6,109 bases of DNA, taken from NCBI GenBank assembly GCA_003242425.1, contig QGUL01000122.1, positions 1-6,109 on the forward strand, given 5' to 3'. A program made the position numbers and the translations under genes. The notes below the pieces were generated by a model, which searched no databases, was not told the origin of the DNA, and was given only the letters and a program-made list of their open reading frames with translations. Within the stretch, counting starts at the first letter, position 1. Each line of letters begins with the position of its first letter. Source of the DNA: Pseudomonadota bacterium (GTDB lineage Bacteria; Pseudomonadota; Gammaproteobacteria; Burkholderiales; SG8-39). This document shows, piece by piece, positions 1 to 5,309 of the stretch.

Positions 1-555
1 GACAAGGCCCACCACACAGATCTGATTGACCATCTTGGTCAGTTGCCCGGCGCCGGAAGGCCCCATCCAGGTCGAGGCCTTGGCGTAGGCGGCCAGCACC
101 GGCCGGACGCGTTTGTACACCGCCTCGTCGCCACCCACCATGATGGTGAGGGTGCCGTTCTCGGCGCCGGCCTGGCCGCCGGTCACCGGGGCATCGAGGA
201 AGTGGAAGCCGCGCCGGCGTGCCTCGGCGGCGAGCTCCCGCGCCAGCTCCGCCGAGGTGGTGGAGTGATCGACGAACACGCTGTCCGGGCGCATCACGTC
301 GAAGGCGCCGTGCTCGCCCAGAGCCACCGCCCGCACGTCCGGGTCGTCGCTCACCATCGAAAACACGATATCCGCGCCCTGGGCGGCTTCGCGCGGCGTC
401 GCGGCGATTTCCCCCCGATGGCGCGTAAGCCATTGTTCGGCCTTGGATCGGGTGCGGTTGTAGACGCGTACCCGGTGTCCGGCGGCGGCCAGATGGCCGG
501 CCATGGGCGCGCCCATCACGCCCAGGCCCAAGAACGCAACTTGCAAGCTCTGCAT
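1..555 (-). CDS. 3-hydroxyisobutyrate dehydrogenase-family NAD(P)-dependent reductase, partial (N-terminal part)
   Basis: This is a beta-hydroxyacid dehydrogenase, a family of cytosolic enzymes that includes 3-hydroxyisobutyrate dehydrogenase and tartronate semialdehyde (2-hydroxy-3-oxopropionate) reductase. They interconvert a beta-hydroxy acid and its semialdehyde with NAD(P). The start is the ATG at 555-553, because the glycine-rich dinucleotide loop GLGVMG falls at residues 10-15, and AGGGAG lies 8 nt upstream. Further family marks are the DHSTT segment at 96-100, the substrate-binding motif DAPVTGGQAGA at 121-131, and the catalytic lysine in GQLTKMVNQ (K174, N177). The reading frame is open to the left edge, so 185 of roughly 290-300 residues are present and the C-terminal helical domain is missing. 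It is transcribed away from tkt. The family is certain; the substrate (hydroxyisobutyrate, tartronate semialdehyde or succinic semialdehyde) cannot be told from this part, so no gene symbol is given. Confidence 0.93.
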   Translation of the reverse strand, partial: MQSLQVAFLGLGVMGAPMAGHLAAAGHRVRVYNRTRSKAEQWLTRHRGEIAATPREAAQGADIVFSMVSDDPDVRAVALGEHGAFDVMRPDSVFVDHSTTSAELARELAAEARRRGFHFLDAPVTGGQAGAENGTLTIMVGGDEAVYKRVRPVLAAYAKASTWMGPSGAGQLTKMVNQICVVGLV

Positions 556-563
556 TCGATCTG

Positions 564-569
564 CTCCCT
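564..569 (-). promoter_or_regulatory. Ribosome binding site of the 3-HIBADH-family gene
   Basis: Read on the minus strand this is AGGGAG, 8 nt before the ATG at 555. It is a good Shine-Dalgarno match at normal spacing and supports that start. Confidence 0.75.
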
Positions 570-592
570 ACGCTGTGCTCGACTGAGAGCCG

Positions 593-598
593 ATTATA
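593..598 (-). promoter_or_regulatory. -10 box (TATAAT) for the 3-HIBADH-family gene
   Basis: The minus strand reads a perfect TATAAT here in otherwise GC-rich DNA. It would put the transcription start near 586 and leave a leader of about 30 nt before the ATG at 555. No good -35 box exists at 16-18 bp spacing (the bases near 615-622 read CGGCTT or similar), so the promoter may need an activator. Inference from sequence match only. Confidence 0.5.
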
Positions 599-608
599 GA
601 AATCGCGG

Positions 609-622
609 CCGGCATAAGCCGG
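609..622. repeat. Small palindrome, possible operator in the divergent promoter region
   Basis: CCGGC (609-613) and GCCGG (618-622) form a perfect 5-bp inverted repeat around ATAA. It lies where the -35 region of the minus-strand promoter would be, between the two divergent promoter candidates, so a regulator bound here could affect both. The arms are short and GC-rich, so chance is a real alternative. Confidence 0.25.
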
Positions 623-649
623 TTCCGGTACGCCATTCAATCTGTTGTC

Positions 650-679
650 ATGGCAAAAAGCGTGGCGATCCGGGATAAT
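650..679 (+). promoter_or_regulatory. Candidate sigma70-type promoter for tkt
   Basis: GATAAT at 674-679 matches five of six bases of the -10 consensus. ATGGCA at 650-655, 18 bp upstream, matches four of six of TTGACA. Transcription would begin near 686, about 45 nt before the tkt start at 731. If so, the in-frame ATG at 650 is upstream of the message and cannot be the tkt start. Confidence 0.35.
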
Positions 680-692
680 TGGCGGCTTTCCC

Positions 693-711
693 GGCGTTTC
701 GTTTCAACGCC
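693..711 (+). repeat. Short inverted repeat in the tkt leader
   Basis: GGCGTT (693-698) pairs perfectly with AACGCC (706-711) across a 7-nt loop. It ends 19 nt before the tkt ATG, so it would be a small RNA hairpin in the leader if transcription starts near 686. No T-run follows, so it is not an intrinsic terminator. Confidence 0.3.
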
Positions 712-730
712 TTGTAGACACTCTCCTCTC

Positions 731-2767
731 ATGAGCTCATCGGCTGCTTCGCCCGCATCTTCCACGCCCCAACTGCCCTCGGAACACCTGCGCGACATGG
801 CCAACGCCATCCGCGCCCTCGCGATGGACGCCGTCCAGGCGGCCAACTCCGGCCACCCCGGCATGCCGATGGGCATGGCCGAAATCGCCGTAGCCTTGTG
901 GGGCCGTCACCTGCGCCACAACCCGGCCGATCCGCACTGGCCCGACCGCGACCGCTTCCTGCTGTCGAACGGCCACGGTTCGATGCTGCTGTACGCGCTG
1001 CTGCATCTCACCGGCTACGACCTGCCGATGGAGGAGCTCAAGCGCTTCAGGCAGCTCAAGTCCAAGACGCCCGGCCATCCCGAGAACTTCGCGACGCCCG
1101 GCGTAGAGACGACCACCGGGCCGCTGGGGCAGGGGCTTTCCAACGCCGTGGGCATGGCGCTCGCCGAGCGGCTGCTGGCCGCAGAGTTCAACCGCCCGGG
1201 CCACACCATCGTCGACCACTATACGTACGTGTTCGCCGGCGACGGCTGCCTGATGGAAGGCATCTCGCACGAGGTGTGTTCGCTCGCCGGCGCGCTGGGG
1301 CTCGGCAAGCTGATCGTCTTCTACGACGACAACAACATTTCCATCGACGGGCATGTCGACCAGTGGTTCGCCGACGACACGCCCAAGCGCTTCGAGGCCT
1401 ACGGCTGGCACGTGGTGCCGAACGTCGACGGCCACGACGTGGAGGCGGTGGACGCGGCGATCCGGGCGGCGCGTGCCGTGACCGATCGCCCGAGCCTCAT
1501 CTGCTGCAAGACCACGATCGGCAAAGGCTCGCCGAACAAGGCCGACACGCATGACGTGCACGGCGCGCCGCTCGGCAACGACGAAATCGCCGCGACGCGC
1601 GCGAACATCGGCTGGAACTATCCGCCCTTCGAAATCCCGCGCCACGTCTACGAGGCCTGGGACGCCCGGGCGCGCGGCGCGGCGCTGCAGCAGGACTGGA
1701 AGGAGCGCTTCGCCGCCTACGCCAAGGCCTATCCGGAGCTCGCCGCCGAATTCGAGCGGCGCATGCTCGGCAAGCTGCCGCGGAACTGGGACGAGATCTG
1801 CGCCAAGCTGATCGAAGAGACCAACGCCAAGGCGCAGTCGATCGCCACGCGCAAAGCCTCCCAGAACGCCATCGAGGTGCTGGCGAGCGCGCTGCCGGAA
1901 ATGCTCGGCGGTTCGGCGGACCTCACCGGTTCCAATCTCACCAACTGGTCGGGCTCGAAACCGGTCACGCGCACCGAGCCGGGCAACTACATCCATTACG
2001 GCGTGCGCGAGTTCGGCATGTGCGGCGCGATGAACGGCATCTCGCTGCACGGCGGCTACATCCCCTACGGCGGGACCTTCCTGGTGTTCTCCGACTACGC
2101 GCGCAACGCCATCCGCATGGCGGCGCTGATGCGTTCGCACGTGGTGTACGTGCTGACGCACGATTCCATCGGCCTGGGCGAAGACGGTCCCACGCACCAG
2201 CCGATCGAGCACGCCGCGTCGCTGCGGCTCATTCCCTACCTCGACGTGTGGCGCCCGAGCGATACGGTCGAGACCGCGCAGGCCTGGATCGCCGCCATCG
2301 AACATCGCGACCGGCCGACTGCCCTGCTGCTGAGCCGGCAGAACATCGCGTTCCAGAAACGCGACGCGCAGGCCATCGCCAACATCCGTCGCGGCGGCTA
2401 TGTGCTCTCGGACGCGGCGGATTTCCGCGCCGTCATCATCGCCACCGGCTCGGAAGTGCCGCTTGCGCTCGGCGCGCAGGAGGCGCTGGCCAAGGAAGGC
2501 ATCGCGGTGCGCGTGGTGTCCATGCCGAGCACCACGGTCTTCGACCGCCAGGACGAGGCTTACCGCGACAGCGTGCTGCCCAAAGGCCTGCCGCGGGTGG
2601 CGGTCGAGGCGGGCGCCAGCGATCTGTGGCGCAAGTACGTCGGGCTCGACGGCGCGGTGGTGGGCATCGACCGCTTCGGCGAGTCGGCCCCGGCGGGAGA
2701 ACTCTTCAAGTATTTCGGTTTCACCGTCGAGAACGTGGTGAACGCGGTGAAGTCGGTTATTCGGTAG
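731..2767 (+). CDS. tkt: Transketolase
   Basis: Thiamine-diphosphate enzyme that moves two-carbon ketol units between sugar phosphates in the non-oxidative pentose phosphate (and Calvin) pathway; cytosolic homodimer. From the ATG at 731 it has 678 residues, about 15 more than E. coli TktA, as a Ser/Ala/Pro-rich N-terminal tail. Visible in order: SNGHGSM with H82; the ThDP/metal motif GDG (170-172) to YDDNN (N201, N202); the pyrimidine domain with the activating glutamate in YGVREFGM (E427); [16 protein letters not shown] with H477; and a C-terminal domain ending [15 protein letters not shown]. These residues match E. coli H66, D155, N185, E411 and H461 with a constant shift of 16. An upstream in-frame ATG (650) would add 27 unconserved residues and precedes the likely transcription start. 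The ATG at 800 would cut into conserved sequence. The chosen start has no clear Shine-Dalgarno sequence; a CT-rich stretch precedes it. Followed after 20 bp by gap. Confidence 0.97.
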   Translation: MSSSAASPASSTPQLPSEHLRDMANAIRALAMDAVQAANSGHPGMPMGMAEIAVALWGRHLRHNPADPHWPDRDRFLLSNGHGSMLLYALLHLTGYDLPMEELKRFRQLKSKTPGHPENFATPGVETTTGPLGQGLSNAVGMALAERLLAAEFNRPGHTIVDHYTYVFAGDGCLMEGISHEVCSLAGALGLGKLIVFYDDNNISIDGHVDQWFADDTPKRFEAYGWHVVPNVDGHDVEAVDAAIRAARAVTDRPSLICCKTTIGKGSPNKADTHDVHGAPLGNDEIAATRANIGWNYPPFEIPRHVYEAWDARARGAALQQDWKERFAAYAKAYPELAAEFERRMLGKLPRNWDEICAKLIEETNAKAQSIATRKASQNAIEVLASALPEMLGGSADLTGSNLTNWSGSKPVTRTEPGNYIHYGVREFGMCGAMNGISLHGGYIPYGGTFLVFSDYARNAIRMAALMRSHVVYVLTHDSIGLGEDGPTHQPIEHAASLRLIPYLDVWRPSDTVETAQAWIAAIEHRDRPTALLLSRQNIAFQKRDAQAIANIRRGGYVLSDAADFRAVIIATGSEVPLALGAQEALAKEGIAVRVVSMPSTTVFDRQDEAYRDSVLPKGLPRVAVEAGASDLWRKYVGLDGAVVGIDRFGESAPAGELFKYFGFTVENVVNAVKSVIR

Positions 2768-2776
2768 TACCGGACT

Positions 2777-2781
2777 GGGAG
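2777..2781 (+). promoter_or_regulatory. Ribosome binding site of gap
   Basis: GGGAG lies 6 nt before the gap ATG at 2788, inside the 20-bp tkt-gap spacer. It favours this ATG; a GTG sits immediately before it in frame (2785), but family alignment starts at the ATG. Confidence 0.7.
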
Positions 2782-2787
2782 CGAGTG

Positions 2788-3801
2788 ATGACGATTCGAG
2801 TAGCGATCAACGGATACGGGCGCATTGGGCGCAACGTCCTGCGCGCGTTCTATGAACATGGCAAGTGGCCCGGCCTGCAAATCGTGGCCATCAACGATCT
2901 GGGCGACGCCCAGACCAATGCGCATCTGACCCGCTACGACACCGCGCACGGCAAGTTCCCGGGTACGGTGAGCGTGGAAGGCGAATATCTGATCGTCAAC
3001 GGCGACCGCATCCGTGTCTGCGCCGAACGCGACCCGGCCAAGCTGCCCTGGAAAGAACTCGACGTCGACGTGGTGTTCGAGTGCACCGGCCTGTTCACCA
3101 GCAAGGAGAAGGCTTCCGCCCACCTCACGGCCGGCGCGAAGAAGGTGATCATTTCCGCGCCCGGCGGCAAGGACGTGGACGCGACCGTGGTGTACGGCGT
3201 CAACCACGAGGTGCTGAAGGCTTCGCACACCGTGATTTCCAACGCCTCCTGCACCACCAACTGCCTGGCCCCGCTGGTCAAGGCGCTCGACGACGGCCTG
3301 GGCGTGGTGAACGGCCTGATGACCACGGTGCACGCCTACACCAACGACCAGGTGCTGACCGACGTCTTCCACAAGGATCTGCGGCGCGCGCGTGCCGCCG
3401 CGATGTCGATGATCCCGACCAAGACCGGCGCGGCCGCGGCCGTGGGCCTGGTGCTGCCGCATCTGAACGGCAAGCTGGACGGCTACGCCGTGCGGGTGCC
3501 GACGCTGAACGTCTCGGTGGTGGACCTCACCTTCGTCGCCAAGCGTGCGACGAGCGTCGAGGAAGTGAACCAGATCGTCAAACAGGCGGCCGAGGGTCCG
3601 CTCAAGGGCGTGCTGGAGTACAACACCGAACCGCTGGTCTCGGTGGACTTCAATCACAACCCGGCGTCCTCGATCTTCGACGCCACGCTGACTAAGGTGT
3701 CCGGCGGCACGCTCGTGAAGGTCTGCGCGTGGTATGACAATGAATGGGGGTTCAGCAACCGTATGCTGGACGTCGCGGTCGCTTGGATGAATGCGAAGTG
3801 A
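2788..3801 (+). CDS. gap: Glyceraldehyde-3-phosphate dehydrogenase, type I
   Basis: Phosphorylating GAPDH: it reversibly converts glyceraldehyde 3-phosphate, phosphate and NAD+ to 1,3-bisphosphoglycerate, as a cytosolic tetramer. The 337 residues are normal family length. The N-terminal Rossmann loop is NGYGRIGR (8-15). An acidic residue follows the second strand (D37 in AINDLGD), consistent with NAD rather than NADP preference. The active site SNASCTTNC gives catalytic C155, and [10 protein letters not shown] gives the base H182. Then come [21 protein letters not shown] (phosphate binding and S-loop region) and the C-terminal [12 protein letters not shown]. It starts 20 bp after tkt, so the two are almost certainly in one operon. 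Oddity: the last codons, including the stop, occur a second time 115 bp downstream. It looks like the glycolytic/gluconeogenic enzyme; erythrose-4-phosphate dehydrogenase is less likely, though the sequence alone does not exclude it. Confidence 0.97.
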   Translation: MTIRVAINGYGRIGRNVLRAFYEHGKWPGLQIVAINDLGDAQTNAHLTRYDTAHGKFPGTVSVEGEYLIVNGDRIRVCAERDPAKLPWKELDVDVVFECTGLFTSKEKASAHLTAGAKKVIISAPGGKDVDATVVYGVNHEVLKASHTVISNASCTTNCLAPLVKALDDGLGVVNGLMTTVHAYTNDQVLTDVFHKDLRRARAAAMSMIPTKTGAAAAVGLVLPHLNGKLDGYAVRVPTLNVSVVDLTFVAKRATSVEEVNQIVKQAAEGPLKGVLEYNTEPLVSVDFNHNPASSIFDATLTKVSGGTLVKVCAWYDNEWGFSNRMLDVAVAWMNAK

Positions 3802-3831
3802 GGTGACGCCCCCGTTCATTGCGGCGGAGGC

Positions 3832-3855
3832 TGACTTGCGCGCGAGCGCAAGTTA
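3832..3855 (+). repeat. Strong inverted repeat with a GNRA-type tetraloop, between gap and pgk
   Basis: ACTTGCGC (3834-3841) and GCGCAAGT (3846-3853) form a perfect 8-bp stem closed by the tetraloop GCGA, a stable GNRA loop in RNA. A G-U and a U-A pair can extend it to 10 bp. No T-run follows, so it is not a standard intrinsic terminator. It could be an mRNA stabiliser or processing site, or the core of a REP-like interspersed repeat. Confidence 0.6.
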
Positions 3856-3856
3856 A

Positions 3857-3869
3857 GGCGCGCAGCGCC
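3857..3869 (+). repeat. Short GC inverted repeat next to the GNRA hairpin
   Basis: GGCGC (3857-3861) and GCGCC (3865-3869) pair around GCA, one base after the preceding hairpin. Paired adjacent hairpins are a feature of some REP-type elements, but the arms are only 5 bp and could be chance in GC-rich DNA. Confidence 0.3.
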
Positions 3870-3922
3870 GGGCCGGAGCCACAACGGCAAGGCTGGCGTG
3901 GATGAACGCGAAGTGATGTGAA

Positions 3923-3948
3923 CGGCGCCGTCTCGCGAGGCGGCGCCG
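3923..3948 (+). repeat. Long GC-rich hairpin in the gap-pgk spacer
   Basis: CGGCGCCG (3923-3930) pairs with a second CGGCGCCG (3941-3948). The stem continues through a U-G pair and two more pairs (CU/AG) to a CGCG loop, about 11 pairs in all. It begins two bases after the vestigial gap end. The following bases have no T-run, so Rho-independent termination is unlikely. A partial block to transcription or to 3'-exonuclease decay, giving unequal gap and pgk mRNA, is a reasonable inference. Confidence 0.5.
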
Positions 3949-3987
3949 ATCCGCCGACGTTACGGCAGTCTTGAAGAGTTCTAGCGA

Positions 3988-4014
3988 TCCCGCGCCCGCT
4001 GCCAGCGCGGGAGG
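3988..4014 (+). promoter_or_regulatory. pgk leader hairpin overlapping the likely ribosome binding site
   Basis: TCCCGCGC (3988-3995) pairs perfectly with GCGCGGGA (4005-4012) around a 9-nt loop. The right arm runs into GGAGG (4010-4014), the only good Shine-Dalgarno sequence before pgk, which sits a rather long 14 nt from the ATG at 4029. The stem would hide the first bases of that site. No promoter could be recognised with confidence in this spacer. Confidence 0.45.
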
Positions 4015-4028
4015 AAAGACGACGAGCC

Positions 4029-5222
4029 ATGGCCATACTGAAAATGACCGATCTCGATCTGCGCGGCAAGCGGGTGCTGATCCGCGCGGATCTGAACGTG
4101 CCCCAGGACGATACCGGTGCCATTACCGACGACACCCGTATCCGGGCTTCGCTCGAAGGCATCCGCTTCGCCTTGAACGCCGGTGCGCGGGTGATGGTGA
4201 CTTCGCATCTGGGGCGGCCGAAGGAGGGCGAGTTCAAACCGGAGGATTCGCTCGCGCCGGTCGCGCAACGTCTTTCCGAACTGCTGGGCGTGCCGGTGCC
4301 GCTCAAACAGAACTGGGTGGATGCCGGCGAAGTCGCGCCCGAGCCCGGGCAGGTCGTGCTGCTGGAGAACTGCCGGCTGAACAAAGGCGAGAAGAAAAAC
4401 GACGAGGCGCTGGCGCGGAAAATCGCCGCCTTGTGCGACGTCTACGTGAACGACGCCTTCGGTACGGCGCACCGGGCCGAGGCGACCACGTACGGGGTGG
4501 CGCAGTTCGCGCCCGTGGCCTGCGCCGGTCCGCTGATGGCGGCCGAAATCGAGGCGCTCACCAAGGCGTTGCAGGCGCCGGCACGTCCGCTGGTGGCGAT
4601 CGTGGCCGGTTCCAAGGTTTCGACCAAGCTCACCATTCTTTCCGCCCTGGCGGAGAAGGTGGACCGGCTGATCGTGGGCGGCGGCATCGCCAACACCTTC
4701 ATGCTTGCTGCGGGACTGCCGGTCGGCAAGTCGCTGGTCGAACCGGATCTGGTCGACGAGGCGAAGCGGATCATGGCGACCCTGCAGGCCAAGGGCGGCG
4801 AGGTGCCGATCCCGGTCGATGTCGTGGTGGCGAAGGAGTTTTCCGCCGACGCGAAGGCGGAGATCAAGGCCGCCGCCGATGTCGCGGAAGACGACATGAT
4901 CCTGGACATCGGTCCGCAGACCGCGCGCAGGCTGGCGGAAATTCTTTCCCAGGCGGGCACGATCGTCTGGAACGGCCCGGTCGGCGTGTTCGAATTTCCG
5001 CAGTTCGGGGAGGGGACGCGCGTGCTGGCGGAAGCGATCGCCAACAGCAAGGCGTTTTCGCTGGCCGGCGGGGGCGACACGGGGGCGGCGATCGCGAAAT
5101 ATGGCGGGAACCACCCCCTTTTCTCTATTTTCACGGGGGGCGGGGTCTTCCTGGAGTTCCTCGAGGGCAAGAAGCTGCCCGCGATCGACATCCTGGAGCG
5201 ACGCGCCGCGCAGCAGGCATGA
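4029..5222 (+). CDS. pgk: Phosphoglycerate kinase
   Basis: Catalyses 1,3-bisphosphoglycerate + ADP to 3-phosphoglycerate + ATP, reversibly; a cytosolic monomer with two domains. The 397 residues are normal length, and the start [11 protein letters not shown] aligns with E. coli MSVIKMTDLDL. N-domain substrate motifs: RADLNVP (19-25), DTRIR (35-39), SHLGRP (59-64), LLENCR (111-116) and [13 protein letters not shown] (141-153). C-domain nucleotide motifs: GSKVSTK (194-200), GGGIANTF (217-224), WNGPVGVFE (314-322) and GGGDT (347-351). Oddity: the stretch from G352 to V373 departs from the usual family pattern. Where most PGKs read roughly KYG-x(4)-ISYISTGGGA, this reads [17 protein letters not shown], so the normal Ser before TGGG is Phe368 and the following Ala is Val373. 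The DNA there is full of G, C and T runs, suggesting sequence error or local divergence. The flanks are normal and the frame is intact. It follows gap after a structured 227-bp spacer and precedes pyk by 87 bp. Confidence 0.96.
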   Translation: MAILKMTDLDLRGKRVLIRADLNVPQDDTGAITDDTRIRASLEGIRFALNAGARVMVTSHLGRPKEGEFKPEDSLAPVAQRLSELLGVPVPLKQNWVDAGEVAPEPGQVVLLENCRLNKGEKKNDEALARKIAALCDVYVNDAFGTAHRAEATTYGVAQFAPVACAGPLMAAEIEALTKALQAPARPLVAIVAGSKVSTKLTILSALAEKVDRLIVGGGIANTFMLAAGLPVGKSLVEPDLVDEAKRIMATLQAKGGEVPIPVDVVVAKEFSADAKAEIKAAADVAEDDMILDIGPQTARRLAEILSQAGTIVWNGPVGVFEFPQFGEGTRVLAEAIANSKAFSLAGGGDTGAAIAKYGGNHPLFSIFTGGGVFLEFLEGKKLPAIDILERRAAQQA

Positions 5223-5229
5223 CGGACGA

Positions 5230-5254
5230 GCGGCCCATGCGGCGAGCCGGCCGC
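5230..5254 (+). repeat. Inverted repeat in the pgk-pyk spacer
   Basis: GCGGCC (5230-5235) and GGCCGC (5249-5254) form a perfect 6-bp inverted repeat 7 bp after the pgk stop. The bases after it (TGTGAAGCAAAG) have no T-run, so it is not an intrinsic terminator and pyk is probably read from the same message. The rest of the 87-bp spacer is A/T-richer, but I see no convincing promoter in it. Confidence 0.35.
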
Positions 5255-5309
5255 CTGTGAAGCAAAGAACCGAGTACCTACTATTTCAAGAAAATCGATC
5301 GAGATACAC

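Larger units (their letters stand above)
3781..3921 (+). repeat. Imperfect direct repeat: gap 3' end and a vestigial second copy
   Basis: The last six codons of gap, its TGA stop and the next five bases (3781-3806) recur at 3896-3921 with 23 of 26 bases identical. The copy again reads A-W-M-N-A-K-stop in one frame. The two coding differences (GCT/GCG and AAT/AAC) are both synonymous third-position changes; the third difference lies after the stop. The copies are 115 bp apart, so the second is out of frame with gap and not translated from it. The DNA between them carries two hairpins. This may be a remnant of an older gap end left by recombination or duplication; that origin is inference. Confidence 0.75.

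Noticed and set aside
43..678. Plus-strand open frame over the left-edge gene
   Set aside because: The minus strand encodes an unmistakable 3-HIBADH-family protein here, and this frame is its antisense shadow.
650..730. Alternative tkt start at the ATG at 650
   Set aside because: It would add 27 residues with no similarity to transketolases, has no ribosome site, and probably lies upstream of the transcription start.
737..2305. Long minus-strand open frame (522 residues) opposite tkt
   Set aside because: It lies wholly antisense to a clear transketolase. Its translation is Arg/Val/His/Gly-rich with no recognisable domain, as expected for antisense frames in GC-rich genes.
2020..2787. Upstream in-frame extension of gap into tkt, as if GAPDH had a 256-residue N-terminal fusion
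   Set aside because: The extra part is the out-of-frame shadow of transketolase, Arg-rich with no domain. GAPDH begins cleanly at 2788 with its own ribosome site.
2560..3819. Long minus-strand open frame (419 residues) opposite the tkt end and gap
   Set aside because: It is antisense to two well-conserved genes, has low-complexity composition and no family motif; a codon-bias shadow.
3923..3980. Rho-independent terminator after gap
   Set aside because: The hairpin at 3923-3948 is strong, but no T-run follows it, and none follows the hairpins at 3834-3869 either.
3981..5114. Minus-strand open frame (377 residues) opposite pgk
   Set aside because: Antisense to phosphoglycerate kinase, with no motif or ribosome site of its own.
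5255..5309. Separate pyk promoter in the A/T-richer part of the pgk-pyk spacer
   Set aside because: TACTAT at 5279-5284 matches only four of six bases of a -10 box and there is no acceptable -35 box at 16-18 bp.
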